From JANQOZ01 sp045106555 (GTDB taxonomy: Bacteria; Pseudomonadota; Gammaproteobacteria; Xanthomonadales; SZUA-38), in contig JBGCET010000004.1 of the NCBI GenBank assembly GCA_045106555.1, forward strand, positions 62,001 through 126,000: a DNA stretch of 64,000 nucleotides, read 5' to 3'. The position numbers and the translations under genes are program-made. The notes under the pieces are model-generated. The model was not told where the DNA came from and did not search any database. It saw only the letters and a list, made by a program, of their open reading frames with translations. Of this stretch, positions 18,913-28,198 are shown in pieces. Positions within the stretch are counted from its first letter, which is position 1, and the number at the start of each line of letters is the position of its first letter.

Positions 18913-20108
18913 AACCCAGCGTCGTCGCTCGCCCGGAGCTGGCCAAGCAGGGTGAACAGAAAATTGAGTGGGTGCGCCGCCACATGCCGGTGCTTGGACA
19001 ATTAGAGGCAGAATTCCGCAACACCCAGCCCTTCGCCGGAAAACGGGTCGTAGTCTGTGTGCACCTGGAGGCCAAGACCGCCAATCTCGCGCTGGTACTG
19101 CAGGCAGGCGGAGCCCAAGTCAGCGTGACTGGCAGCAACCCAGATTCCACCAAGGACGATGTCGTCGCAGCCCTGGCCCGGCGGGACGTCAGCGTGTACG
19201 CCCGCCATGGTGCCAGTCCGGCAGAGATGCTGGACAACATGAACAGCGCCTTGGACATTGCGCCCCATGCGGTGGTGGACGATGGCGGTGACGTACTGGA
19301 ATTGCTTCATCATCGTCGCCCCGAACTGTTAGACGGCCTGGCCGGTGTTTGCGAGGAGACCACCACCGGTGTGGAACGTGCCCGCCAACGCCACGCCGAA
19401 GGCGGGCTTGGCACCGCCGTCATATTGATTAATGACGCCCGCTGCAAATACCTGTTCGACAACGTACATGGCACCGGCCAGTCAGTATGGGATGCGGTGA
19501 TGCGCAGCACCAACCTGTCGGTGGCCGGCAAGACCGTTTGCGTCATGGGTTTTGGCTGGTGTGGACGGGGCATCGCGCTGCGCGCGGCAGGGCTGGGTGC
19601 GCGGGTCAGCGTTTGTGAAACCGACCCGGTAAAAGCCGCGGACGCGTTGATGATGGGATATACACCTGGGCGCGCTATCGAATTATTGCCCGAAGCCGAT
19701 TTTGTGATCACGGCTACCGGCGTCACCAACACTCTTAACGGCACCCACCTGGCAATGCTGAAAAGCGGCGCGATACTGGCCAACGCCGGACACTTTTGGG
19801 ACGAAATTGATGCCGACCAGTTGGCTGAGCAAGCCCAGGAGCGGAAAGTCATGCGCCAGCAGGTAGAAGGGTTCAAACTCGACCAGGGCTGGGTGTATCT
19901 TTTGGGCGGCGGGCATATCGTCAACATTGCCTGCGCAGACGGTCACCCGGCAGAAATCATGGATACCAGCTTCGCCTTGCAGGCCCTGGGTGTGCATCAG
20001 CTCCTGACCCAAGCGCCGCCAGCACCAGGCCTTTACCCGGTGCCAGAGGCGGTGGATCAACGGGTCGCCGAACTGAAGTTAGCCGCGGCCGGCATTACCC
20101 TTGGCTAG
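18909..20108 (+). CDS. ahcY: S-adenosylhomocysteine hydrolase, archaeal/Thermotoga type
   Basis: A 399-residue NAD-dependent enzyme that would split S-adenosylhomocysteine to adenosine and homocysteine in the cytosol. Conserved pieces are VHLEAKTANLAL, DDGGDVLELLH, EETTTGVERAR, INDARCKYLFDN (catalytic Lys/Asp), GTGQSVWDAVMR, GFGWCGRGIA (NAD-binding), NAGHFWDEID and GHPAEIMDTSFALQ. The short length and the HPAEIMDTSF form are typical of archaeal/Thermotoga-type proteins rather than the ~430-470-residue bacterial/eukaryotic type, and the C-terminal KxxHYRY tail is absent. The start GTG overlaps the amidohydrolase stop. Its 3' end overlaps the convergent MocR gene by 30 nt. Confidence 0.88.
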
Positions 20109-21524
20109 GGCGCCTAGGGTTTGAATCGCGTTTTCTAACGGTTCACCCCAGGGGTGACCAAAGCTCAGACGCAAAAAATGACGGAAGCGATTTCCCGGCG
20201 AAAATATCGCTCCTGGGGCGACGCTGATGCCTTCAGCCAACGCCCGATGGAAGTACTCACCGCTATCAAAGCCTGGGTCCATCTCAAGCCACAATACTGA
20301 ACCGCCCGCCGGTTGCGAGATGCGGGTTTCAGCGGGAAACGACTCGGCAACCAACGCCGTCATACGCTCACAATTTAGCTTCAACACCGGTCGCAGTTTT
20401 TTCAGGTGTCGGTCGTACTCGCCTGAACCCATAAATTCAGCCAACGTTAGCTGTTGCAGTAAACCTGATGAATATGAAATTGCGCGTTTCAATTTGAACA
20501 CCTGGTCGGAAAAACGCCCAGGCATCAGCCAACCAATGCGATAACCCGGTGCAGCGGTCTTGGAAAATGACCCTGCTGTCAGGACCAATCCCTTGCTGGA
20601 AAAAAACTGCGCTGGCTTGTGGCGCCTGCCGTCAAATAACAGATCGCCGTACACATCGTCTTCGATCAGCGGCACGTTAAAACTCTCAACGAGCTCGACC
20701 AAAGCCTGTCGATGCCCATCGCTGGTGGCCGACCCCAACGGATTGTTGAGACAGGAAGAAAACACGCAAGCCCGAACAGACTGACGACCCAAGGCCGTTT
20801 CCAGAGCATCCAAACATAATCCTTTAGTGGGGCAGGTCTCAATTTCCAACGCCAGCATGCCAAGCGACTCGATCAGCTCCAGCGTGCCGCTATAGGTGGG
20901 CGATTCCACCGCAATGACGTCACCCCGTCGGGCTACCGCCTGCAATGCAAGAGCAAGCGCCTCCTGGCAGCCATTGGTTATGGTGATGTCCTGCGGTCGC
21001 ACCGCACCGCCAAGATCCAGATATCGGAAGGCAATCTGGCGTTGCAACCCCGGCTCGCCTCGAACCGGCGCATACCCCACACTGCGCTGCTCTGCCCGCG
21101 CCATCACGCGTTTCATGGTGCGATGCAGGGCTTTGGCCGTGGGCCGGGCAAAGGAAGGATTGGCGATCCCGAGCGGGATTACTCCAGGCTGGTGCATCCC
21201 CTCGTAAACCTGTTCAACCAGCTCACGACAGGACACCTCCACGGGCCCATTGGGCGCACTCTCGGGCGGCCTCACCAGCCCATTGCGAACCCGGGCCAGC
21301 ACATAAAACCCGGACTGGGGCCTAGACTCAACCTGACCAAGGCGTTCCAGCTCTTCATACGCCTGCTTGACCGTAGGAATACTGACGTCCAAATTGCCCG
21401 CCAACCGGCGCAAACTGGGTAATCGATCTCCCGGCGTCAGGGCGCCGGAGTCAATTTCCATTTTGATTAGATCGATCACCTGTTGATAGAGAAAATCGTT
21501 CTTGCGCCGGTCGAGTGCGAGCAT
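20079..21524 (-). CDS. MocR/PdxR-type GntR transcriptional regulator with aminotransferase domain
   Basis: The ATG at 21524 gives 481 residues. The N-terminal winged helix (FLYQQVIDLIKMEIDSGALTPGDRLPSLRRLAGNLDVSIPTVKQAYEELE) is GntR-family. The C-terminal ~350 residues are a fold-type I PLP aminotransferase domain, with the PLP Lys in TAGSFSKTAAPGYRIGW and NGCQEALALA earlier. MocR proteins use PLP or PLP-amino-acid adducts as effectors. What it controls here is unknown; candidates are the adjoining ahcY operon and the AKR/dehydrogenase pair. An AT-rich promoter lies directly upstream. Confidence 0.9.
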   Translation of the reverse strand: MLALDRRKNDFLYQQVIDLIKMEIDSGALTPGDRLPSLRRLAGNLDVSIPTVKQAYEELERLGQVESRPQSGFYVLARVRNGLVRPPESAPNGPVEVSCRELVEQVYEGMHQPGVIPLGIANPSFARPTAKALHRTMKRVMARAEQRSVGYAPVRGEPGLQRQIAFRYLDLGGAVRPQDITITNGCQEALALALQAVARRGDVIAVESPTYSGTLELIESLGMLALEIETCPTKGLCLDALETALGRQSVRACVFSSCLNNPLGSATSDGHRQALVELVESFNVPLIEDDVYGDLLFDGRRHKPAQFFSSKGLVLTAGSFSKTAAPGYRIGWLMPGRFSDQVFKLKRAISYSSGLLQQLTLAEFMGSGEYDRHLKKLRPVLKLNCERMTALVAESFPAETRISQPAGGSVLWLEMDPGFDSGEYFHRALAEGISVAPGAIFSPGNRFRHFLRLSFGHPWGEPLENAIQTLGALAKGNAGRG

Positions 21525-21554
21525 CTGCAGAACCAAACTGTTTACATTGCATTA

Positions 21555-21583
21555 TTATTATCTAACAACTGTATATAAATCAA
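21555..21583 (-). promoter_or_regulatory. Probable sigma-70 promoter of the MocR gene
   Basis: On the minus strand, TTGATT (21583-21578) and TAATAA (21560-21555) are separated by 17 nt, ending about 30 nt before the ATG. The surrounding AT-rich stretch contrasts with flanking coding DNA. Confidence 0.45.
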
Positions 21584-21595
21584 CGTGCCAAAAGG

Positions 21596-22522
21596 TCAGG
21601 GCTTAAGCGTTGGATCATCCAGCCCCCAAGCCAGACCATTGCCTCGATCCATTGCGCTTATTCGCGCCATGTCCGGCTCGTCGATCGCAAATCCAAACAG
21701 CTCAAAATTTTGCCCAATGCGAGCCGGGTGGGTGCTTTTTGGCAAGACCCCAAAGCCGCGCTGCAGCCCCCAACGCAGCAACAGCTGGGGCTCGGTGACG
21801 CCGTACTTATCGGCAAGTGTCCGAAACGGAGCGTCACCCGTTTCCTCCAACGCTTTTCGATGCTCAACTCGGGCTCCGGTTTCACCGGCGCCATCACGCC
21901 AGTTCGCCAGGGGTGCCAGCGAGCTATACGCCACGATGGCGATATCGCGCTGACGCAGATGGCTAACGAGCTCGGGCTTCTGAGACCAGGGGTGAAGCTC
22001 AATCTGATTGACCGCAGGCATTGCCATACCGCTGGCTTCAATCTCGTTGAGATGAGTGGGACCGTAGTTGCTGACCCCAATCGCCCGCGCCTTGCCCTGT
22101 TGTTGCAGCTCAAGCATTGCTCGCCATTGATCTAACCTCAGATCAGGCTGCAGCGGCGCGTGAATCAGATATAAGTCCACGTATTCCAACTTAAGTCTTG
22201 CAAGGCTTTCATCCAAGGCCCTCAACGTTGACTGGTAGGTTTTCGCCGGCTGGTTCCAGGCCTCATGACCGGGCCACATCTTGGTGGTGACGAAAATATC
22301 CTGACGCGTAAGCCCGCAGTCAGCTACCGCACACCGAATGCCCTGGCCAACACCCGCCTCATTGGCGTAAATTTCTGCCGTATCGATGTGTCGGTAACCC
22401 AGGCTGATCGCCTGTTCAACCAGATTGGACACCTTTTCGTCCTCAATCAGGTAGGTGCCAAACCCCACTGCCGGGATATTTTGACCGCCCGCCAAAGCAA
22501 GGGCCTGAACTGAATTTTTCAT
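21596..22522 (-). CDS. Aldo/keto reductase
   Basis: The ATG at 22522 begins MKNSVQALALAGGQNIPAVGFGTY, the normal AKR N-terminus, giving 308 residues; the longer upstream frame is not coding. The catalytic tetrad is visible: Asp and Tyr in HIDTAEIYANEAGVG, Lys in VTTKMWP and His in LIHAPL. GVSNYGPTHL and LPKSTHPARIGQN form the NADPH-binding C-terminal part. It reduces aldehydes or ketones in the cytosol; substrate unknown. It is divergent from the lambda-crystallin-like dehydrogenase across a 92-nt gap. Confidence 0.92.
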   Translation of the reverse strand: MKNSVQALALAGGQNIPAVGFGTYLIEDEKVSNLVEQAISLGYRHIDTAEIYANEAGVGQGIRCAVADCGLTRQDIFVTTKMWPGHEAWNQPAKTYQSTLRALDESLARLKLEYVDLYLIHAPLQPDLRLDQWRAMLELQQQGKARAIGVSNYGPTHLNEIEASGMAMPAVNQIELHPWSQKPELVSHLRQRDIAIVAYSSLAPLANWRDGAGETGARVEHRKALEETGDAPFRTLADKYGVTEPQLLLRWGLQRGFGVLPKSTHPARIGQNFELFGFAIDEPDMARISAMDRGNGLAWGLDDPTLKP

Positions 22523-22546
22523 CGGCGTAATATTGTCCTTGGAGAA

Positions 22547-22574
22547 GTGTCGGCACCCAAAGAGTACCCGACAC
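22547..22574. promoter_or_regulatory. Inverted repeat between divergent AKR and dehydrogenase genes
   Basis: GTGTCGG (22547-22553) and CCGACAC (22568-22574) form a 7-bp inverted repeat with a 14-nt spacer in the shared promoter region. It could be an operator for both genes or an mRNA leader hairpin. Confidence 0.25.
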
Positions 22575-22614
22575 AGGGCTCTTTGCACTTTCCCTATCAA
22601 CTTGGAGGCTAAAA

Positions 22615-23550
22615 ATGGCAACATTCGCGTGTATCGGCGCAGGCAATGTAGGCAGCGCGTGGGCCCTGGTATTCGCCAAAGCGGGCCATCAGGTAAATCT
22701 GTTCGATCAGTCGCAGTCGTCTTTACATTCGCGCTGGCTACCGCAAATCGCCGATACTTTAAGCTTGCTCTACAGCGAACAAATGTTGAACGAAGAGCCA
22801 AGCCAGGTGCTTGACCGAATTCAGGTATCAACATCGCTGGCGACAGCCGTGGCGGACGCTGCCTATGTTCAGGAGAGCGTGCGAGAAGATCTGCAGATCA
22901 AACGCGCAGTATTTTCAGAAATCGCCCAATCCACGACCGATCAGTGTGTGCTTGCATCATCAACCTCAGCCCTTCCTGGCTCTCAGTTTCTCAAGGATAT
23001 CCATCTGCCCCAGCGCGCCCTGGTTGTCCACCCGGTGAACCCGCCGTCCCTCATTCCTCTGGTTGAGCTCTGTGCAACCCCATGGACCAGTCCGCTGGTG
23101 CTGCAACAAACCCAGCAACTGATGACTACGCTGGGCATGAAGCCCATCACCGTGCGCAAAGAAATCGACGGGTTTATCTTGAACCGGCTGCAGTACACGC
23201 TAGTGGCTGAAGCGATGCATCTGGTGGCGGAAGGTTATTGCTCGCCGGAGGATATCGACCGCGCCATGACCGACGGGTTGGCCTTGCGCTGGGCCTCCAT
23301 AGGCCCGTTTGAAGTAGCCCACCTGAATGCGAGTGACGGCTTCCAGGGTTTTGTCAGCCAGTTAGGTCCAATGATGAAAGCGATGGGCGAATCGGCCCAA
23401 ACCGACTACGACTGGGGCGACACAGAGGTCAGCGCAATCCACCAGGCCATGGCACAGAAAACGCCCGTCGACGACATTGCGCAACGACAGCTTTGGCGTA
23501 ATCAACAAATTATCCGCACCCGCAAGATGCAGGAGGACGGCAACCGCTGA
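22615..23550 (+). CDS. 3-hydroxyacyl-CoA dehydrogenase-family NAD oxidoreductase (lambda-crystallin/L-gulonate dehydrogenase-like)
   Basis: A 311-residue protein with an N-terminal Rossmann fold (CIGAGNVGSAWALVFAKAGH), then YVQESVREDLQIKR and SSTSALPGS. HPVNPPSLIPLVELC and KEIDGFILNRLQYTLVAEA are the catalytic and hinge motifs of the 3-hydroxyacyl-CoA dehydrogenase family. The HPVNPP-IPLVE form is typical of the non-CoA members such as lambda-crystallin/L-gulonate 3-dehydrogenase and carnitine dehydrogenase. It should oxidise a 3-hydroxy acid with NAD. The ribosome-binding site (ttggaggc) fixes the start. Confidence 0.85.
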   Translation: MATFACIGAGNVGSAWALVFAKAGHQVNLFDQSQSSLHSRWLPQIADTLSLLYSEQMLNEEPSQVLDRIQVSTSLATAVADAAYVQESVREDLQIKRAVFSEIAQSTTDQCVLASSTSALPGSQFLKDIHLPQRALVVHPVNPPSLIPLVELCATPWTSPLVLQQTQQLMTTLGMKPITVRKEIDGFILNRLQYTLVAEAMHLVAEGYCSPEDIDRAMTDGLALRWASIGPFEVAHLNASDGFQGFVSQLGPMMKAMGESAQTDYDWGDTEVSAIHQAMAQKTPVDDIAQRQLWRNQQIIRTRKMQEDGNR

Positions 23551-23622
23551 CCTCCTGCACATCGGCACCGCACAGGCCGCTAATTTCCCACCCGCCCCAA
23601 AAATGGCGTTGCCGTCCCAGGG

Positions 23623-25548
23623 TTAATCATCCAGCGCAAATGCCACCAGATAGTCACCCGGCATTGTACTTTCAGCCTGGGAACCCCCGGCAGTTAACAC
23701 CACGTATTGCGTCCCTTTGAAACGGTACGACATTGGCGTGGCCTGGGGCTGTGCAGGTAACGGTAGTCTTGCCAGAACCTCACCGGTAGCACTGGCCATT
23801 ACCATCAGAGCGCGATCCCAGCGTGAGGGCGCAAACACCAGGCCGCTGGCGGTCATGATAGGGCCGCCGGATATCAATGCGCCCCAATGACGCGCTTCGG
23901 GATGGGTTGCTGCGTTGGGAAAAGGACCTGCAGGGGTTTCCCACAACACTTTGCCGCGAGACAGATCGATGGCCACCCAGGTACCCCAGGGGCCGCGCTG
24001 ACAGGGTAATACCAGATCCGGGTAATAAACGTCGTATCGGGCCATGCCGAAAGGCGTTCCCGACTGCTCGGTGAACTGCACGTTCTGAGGCCCCCCGGCC
24101 TCAGCCTCGCGGCGTCGTCGAAACTCTTTGCGCGGTATCAGCTCTACTACTGTAGGCAATCGATTCAGCCCCAGAACTGCGATACCTCGCGCTGCGTCCA
24201 CCGCCATTGAGCCCCAGTTAGTGCCGCCGCCGTTGCCCGGATACAACACCGTTCCCACCAGGTCCGGAGGCGTAAACAGGCCTTCATACCGGCGCCCTTG
24301 CAACAATTTTCTGCAGTAATCATTCATTGCCGGACTGTGGTCCCACATCTCAAGTTCTGCCGGGTGCAGCGACAAATCTGCGCTGGGAAACGGCTGGGTG
24401 GGTGCGGCATCCTCGCCTGGCACCTTGGATTTGGGCACCGACTTCTCAGTCACGGGAAAAACCGGTTTACCCGTTGCCCCGTTAAGGGCAAAAAAGTGTC
24501 CGGTTTTGGTGGCCTGCAATACGATCTGCTGATCCTGACCCGGGAGTCGAGTGACCGCAGGTTGGGCGGCCAGATCGTAGTCCCACAGGTCGTGATGGAC
24601 GGTCTGGAAGTGCCAGCGAACCGTGCCGGTTTTTACATCCAAGGCGACTACCGAATTAGCATAGTTGTTAGCCCCTTGGCGCTCGCCTCCAAAAAAGTCC
24701 GGCGACGGGCTGGTAGTTGGGACGTACACCAGTCCCAGGGACTCGCTGGCTGAGGCCACTGACCACATGTTGCCGCCACCATTGCGGACCGCCTGTTTAG
24801 GATCCCAGCCAGCCAAAGCCGCCTGGTCCGGGCGATTGGGAATGGGGTCAAACGCCCATAAGAGCTCGCCGCTTTGCGCATCAAAACCGCGCACCGTACC
24901 CGGTTCAAGCTCTACCCCGCCGTTATCACCAATGGATGAACCCACAACAACCGTGGACCCCACAACGGTAACCGGTGAGGTCTGGGAGTACTCACCACGC
25001 CGGTAGTTGCGAATGCCACGACTGAGATCCAGCGTGCCGCTGTCGGCAAAGTCCTTGCACGGCTTGCCGTCTTTGCTGTCCAGCGCAATTAAACGGGCGT
25101 CAAGAGTGCCGAGAAAGATCCGGGAACTACAGCGCCCGGCGTCCTCGCCTCGCCATGCGCTAACACCTCTTGAGGTAAACATCTCGGAGAAATTTCGCCC
25201 GAAATTCACCTTTGGATCAAAGGACCACTGCAGTGTTCCAGTATCCGGCGCTAACGCATAGACCCGATTGAACCCGGAAGCCACGTACAGCAGATTGTCA
25301 AAAAAAATCGGCGTGGCCTTAAACGAACTGGAGCGACTGTGCTGGCTGCCATCGGCTGCGTCGCCACTGCGAAACTGCCATCGGCTTGCCAGTGAACGGA
25401 CGTTTGCTGGTGTTACCTGGGTATGGGGGGAATACCGGTCGCCGGCAACGGTTCCCCCATAATGCTCCCACGAGGTGTCCGACGCGCTAACGGGGTGCCA
25501 CGCCATCATCGTTGCCAATAAAACGGAAAAGAAAATAGATCGCAGCAT
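23623..25548 (-). CDS. Periplasmic PQQ-dependent quinoprotein dehydrogenase
   Basis: The ATG at 25548 starts a signal peptide (MLRSIFFSVLLATMMAWHPVSA), giving 641 residues. The mature protein is an eight-bladed propeller of the quinoprotein glucose/alcohol dehydrogenase class. WEHYGGTVAGDRYSPHTQVTPANV opens the fold, and repeated W-motif blades include GTLQWSFDPK, GELLWAFDP, GTVRWHFQTVHHDLWDYDLAAQP and GKVLWETPAG. The HDLWDYD segment is the conserved active-site blade. Without the N-terminal membrane domain of Gcd it should be soluble in the periplasm. No cytochrome partner or pqq biosynthesis gene is in the window. Confidence 0.88.
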   Translation of the reverse strand: MLRSIFFSVLLATMMAWHPVSASDTSWEHYGGTVAGDRYSPHTQVTPANVRSLASRWQFRSGDAADGSQHSRSSSFKATPIFFDNLLYVASGFNRVYALAPDTGTLQWSFDPKVNFGRNFSEMFTSRGVSAWRGEDAGRCSSRIFLGTLDARLIALDSKDGKPCKDFADSGTLDLSRGIRNYRRGEYSQTSPVTVVGSTVVVGSSIGDNGGVELEPGTVRGFDAQSGELLWAFDPIPNRPDQAALAGWDPKQAVRNGGGNMWSVASASESLGLVYVPTTSPSPDFFGGERQGANNYANSVVALDVKTGTVRWHFQTVHHDLWDYDLAAQPAVTRLPGQDQQIVLQATKTGHFFALNGATGKPVFPVTEKSVPKSKVPGEDAAPTQPFPSADLSLHPAELEMWDHSPAMNDYCRKLLQGRRYEGLFTPPDLVGTVLYPGNGGGTNWGSMAVDAARGIAVLGLNRLPTVVELIPRKEFRRRREAEAGGPQNVQFTEQSGTPFGMARYDVYYPDLVLPCQRGPWGTWVAIDLSRGKVLWETPAGPFPNAATHPEARHWGALISGGPIMTASGLVFAPSRWDRALMVMASATGEVLARLPLPAQPQATPMSYRFKGTQYVVLTAGGSQAESTMPGDYLVAFALDD

Positions 25549-25701
25549 AGGGTTCACACAATCATGGTTGTTTCGGAAAAGCCAACAGTATGACTGGAAG
25601 CGGTCGTTTCGGGGCCTTGAGGGACCAACGGCAGCATCGTGGGACCAATGGCGCCCTGGGGTGATGAACAACGCAGCGGCAATCCAGATAAAATAGCTGA
25701 C

Positions 25702-26574
25702 ATGAGTTCATCTGACCCCTTGGTTCCAGCCCGCTGGCGGCAATGGCTGCTCGCCTCTCCATGGCGGACCGGCCTGCTGTTCTGGACCCTGTTTCTAGGA
25801 ATCAACAATACGGTTGCATCGCTAAGTGTGGTGGAGGACTACGCCCGTCGCCAGCTGCCCCTGGCTGCATGGGAACCCTTTTGCTGGGAGTTCAGCAGTG
25901 GGCTGGTCCTGCTGATACTGATTCCAGGGGTTGGCTGGGTATTGAATCAGATCCCTCTGGACCCCCGACGCTGGCCGGCGAAATTACCGACAGACTTGGC
26001 AGCTCACTTGGCAGCCAGCGTGGTGTTTTCTTTACTTCACGTTCTGCTGATGGTGACCCTGCGCAACATCATCTATGCAGCGGCTGGAATGACCTACGAT
26101 TTTGGAGTCTGGGGTAGTGAGTTGATTTACGAATACCGCAAAGATGTGGTCACCTATTTCACCATCGCCGTGCTGCTGAGCGTTTACCGTCACTACCGTC
26201 AGGAACACAGCGCCGCTCCCCCACCCATGGCGCCCGCCCATCGCTCAGATCGGTTGATGATCAAAAAACGCGGCCGCGAATACCTGGTGAAAATTGAGGA
26301 AATTGAATGGGCGCAGGCCTGCGGAAATTACGTGACCCTGCATAAGGAGGGCGAGTTGCATCCGCTCAGGTCCACAATGGCGGCCCTGGAACAACGCCTG
26401 CCGGAGAATTTCTGTCGAGTACACCGCTCCGCCATTGTTAACCTTGATCAGATCGCTGAGATTTCCCCTCAAGGTAGCGGCGATCACATCATTACCCTGC
26501 AAAATGGGGCTAAGGTACCCTTCTCCCGGCGTTATCGGGAGGCAGTTAAACACCATCTAGGTAGCGTCGCCTGA
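25702..26574 (+). CDS. Membrane-anchored LytTR-domain transcription regulator
   Basis: The ATG at 25702 (MSSSDPLVPARWR) gives 290 residues. Four membrane segments occupy residues ~20-180 (including TGLLFWTLFLGINNTVA, FSSGLVLLILIPGVGWVL and VVTYFTIAVLLSVY). A LytTR DNA-binding domain follows from ~195 (YLVKIEEIEWAQACGNYVTLHKEG ... FCRVHRSAIVNLDQIAEI). There is no receiver domain, so the membrane part presumably senses the signal. The gene overlaps the flavodoxin-like gene (TGATG) and starts a three-gene operon ending in a Crp/Fnr regulator. A TAAAAT box ends 7 nt before the ATG. Confidence 0.85.
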   Translation: MSSSDPLVPARWRQWLLASPWRTGLLFWTLFLGINNTVASLSVVEDYARRQLPLAAWEPFCWEFSSGLVLLILIPGVGWVLNQIPLDPRRWPAKLPTDLAAHLAASVVFSLLHVLLMVTLRNIIYAAAGMTYDFGVWGSELIYEYRKDVVTYFTIAVLLSVYRHYRQEHSAAPPPMAPAHRSDRLMIKKRGREYLVKIEEIEWAQACGNYVTLHKEGELHPLRSTMAALEQRLPENFCRVHRSAIVNLDQIAEISPQGSGDHIITLQNGAKVPFSRRYREAVKHHLGSVA

Positions 26575-27035
26575 TGTCCAGCATTATTGCGGTTTGCCAT
26601 ACGCCGAGCGATAACACTGTGGCTTTGGCCAGGGCTCTGAATCGGGGAATGCAGTCAGCTGCCAGCGCATTAGTCTCCGCACGGGTTATTTCACCGCTGG
26701 ACGCTGGCACCGATCATGTGTTGAACGCCAGTGCAGTTATTGTGGGAACAACCGAAAACTTCGGCACCATGGCCGGCCTGAGCAAAGACTTTCTGGAACG
26801 CATTTATTATCCATGCCTGGAAAAAACTCAGGGCCTGCCAGTAGCGGTCTATATTCGCGCAGGCCAAGACGGTGCCGGCAGCGCGGCGCAAATTGAAAAA
26901 ATAATTGCCGGCCTGCGCTGGCGGCTTGTGCAGCCAATTTTGGTGCTTCAGGGACCGTATCGAACAAACTTTGAACAGCAGGTGCAAACGCTGGGAGAAA
27001 CGGTTGTGGCAGGTATTGAAGCAGGAGTTTTTTGA
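26574..27035 (+). CDS. Flavodoxin-like NAD(P)H-dependent oxidoreductase
   Basis: A 153-residue flavodoxin-fold protein. CHTPSDNTVALARALNRGM is the phosphate-binding loop region and VIVGTTENFGTMAGLSKDFLERIYYPC the second FMN-contacting loop. The product is shorter than most NADPH:quinone reductases and may be a small flavin reductase. It overlaps the LytTR gene at TGATG and the Crp/Fnr gene at TGATG, so the three are translationally coupled. The pairing with two regulators hints at redox sensing, which is inference. Confidence 0.78.
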   Translation: MSSIIAVCHTPSDNTVALARALNRGMQSAASALVSARVISPLDAGTDHVLNASAVIVGTTENFGTMAGLSKDFLERIYYPCLEKTQGLPVAVYIRAGQDGAGSAAQIEKIIAGLRWRLVQPILVLQGPYRTNFEQQVQTLGETVVAGIEAGVF

Positions 27036-27727
27036 TGTCCATGCAACCTCGGGAAATACTAGAGCACAGCCTGCTGTTTGGCAGCCTGCCGGAACAGCAG
27101 TTAGAACAACTGGCGGCGTTGGCACAAATTCGCGCAGTACCGCGCCAAACACTGCTGTTCAATCAAGGCGATCCCGGTGACGCCCTATACGGCATTGCCA
27201 GCGGAAAAGTACTGGTTTACATCACCGCGGAAGACGGCAAAGAGTTTTCTCTCACGGTGCATGAAACCGGCGATGTTCTGGGTGAAGTCGCATTGTTGGA
27301 CGGACGCCCGCGCACCGCCGCAGCCCGCACCATGGAAGACTGTCAGTTGCTGGTGATACAACGCAGTCATTTTGAACAGCTGATGGATGATAATCCCAAG
27401 CTCGCCAGAGACTTGCTGACGTTGTTGTGTGATCGATTACGCTGGTCATCCCAGCTTATTGAGGAATTCTCACTCATGCCGGTGGAGGGTCGACTCGCCC
27501 GTCGCCTGCTGACGCTTGCCGAACTGCTGGGAAAAACCTCCAGCGAAGGTGTTCAACTCACCATCTCACAGAGTGAACTGGCTCAGTTTCTCGGCATATC
27601 TCGACAGATTGTGAATCAGTATCTGCAGGAGTGGCGTCAGGCGGGTTGGCTGGAGCTGGCTCGGGGCAAAGTCGTCATTCTTGACTGGGAAGCCATCCAC
27701 CAGGTGTGTTTTCAATCCTCTCGGTAG
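27035..27727 (+). CDS. Crp/Fnr-family transcription regulator
   Basis: The 230-residue product has an N-terminal cyclic-nucleotide-binding barrel (LLFNQGDPGDALYGIASGKVLVYI ... GEVALLDGRPRTAAARTME) and a C-terminal Crp-type helix-turn-helix (LTISQSELAQFLGISRQIVNQYLQEWRQAGWLEL). The phosphate-binding cassette GEVALLDGRPRTA is close to that of cAMP binders. There is no N-terminal Fnr-type cysteine cluster. The start ATG overlaps the preceding stop and has an AGGAG upstream. Its 3' end overlaps the convergent 10-Cys gene by 16 nt. Confidence 0.9.
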   Translation: MSMQPREILEHSLLFGSLPEQQLEQLAALAQIRAVPRQTLLFNQGDPGDALYGIASGKVLVYITAEDGKEFSLTVHETGDVLGEVALLDGRPRTAAARTMEDCQLLVIQRSHFEQLMDDNPKLARDLLTLLCDRLRWSSQLIEEFSLMPVEGRLARRLLTLAELLGKTSSEGVQLTISQSELAQFLGISRQIVNQYLQEWRQAGWLELARGKVVILDWEAIHQVCFQSSR

Positions 27728-28185
27728 TCTTCGTCACCGGTCAGAATTTGCCCCCCACAGCCGACGAAACACTGGTCATAACCCACGGCGCAGGCCGTAT
27801 AGTTTGGCACCGAACACCCTCTGGGTTTTGTGCAGCCGCCGCGATTGCCGCGAATCTGAAGACAGCGTTGAAACTGACTGTAGGCTATTCGATAGCGATA
27901 CTGGCAGTCTTCGTCCAGACGCTGAATGGGTGTGCGACAGGCGAACCGCTCCGATTGACACACCTGCAGACACTGCTCGGCATCCCCACCGCTGGGATCA
28001 AGGTAGGTTCGTTTGGGTTGGGGCGCGCACGCCGCGACGGCGAGCAGACAACAAACCCAACAAATACTGTAAAAACCCTGGCGGGTGATGCGTTTTAGTT
28101 TGCGGTAGTGGGTCCGGAAACGATATGTTGCCAACTGTCCGGCGCATCCAGCACGGAAACGATCTAAACCGTTTGAATTCAACAT
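27712..28185 (-). CDS. Cysteine-rich lipoprotein, paralogue 1 of a 10-Cys family
   Basis: I do not recognise a named family. From the ATG at 28185 the product is 157 residues, but that start lacks a ribosome-binding site; a TTG at 28134 would give a more usual signal sequence. FYSICWVCCLLAVAAC is a lipoprotein signal with Cys as the likely lipid anchor. The mature part has ten cysteines spaced C-x3-C-x6-C-x10-C-x13-C-x9-C-x5-C-x7-C-x6-C-x3-C and ends ...YDQCFVGCGGQI. The protein at 28867-29331 has the same pattern apart from one spacer, so they are paralogues. Five disulfides are likely. The gene is divergent from the TIGR02466-type oxygenase gene. Confidence 0.72.
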   Translation of the reverse strand: MLNSNGLDRFRAGCAGQLATYRFRTHYRKLKRITRQGFYSICWVCCLLAVAACAPQPKRTYLDPSGGDAEQCLQVCQSERFACRTPIQRLDEDCQYRYRIAYSQFQRCLQIRGNRGGCTKPRGCSVPNYTACAVGYDQCFVGCGGQILTGDEDYRED

Positions 28186-28198
28186 GGAGGGGGTAGCC

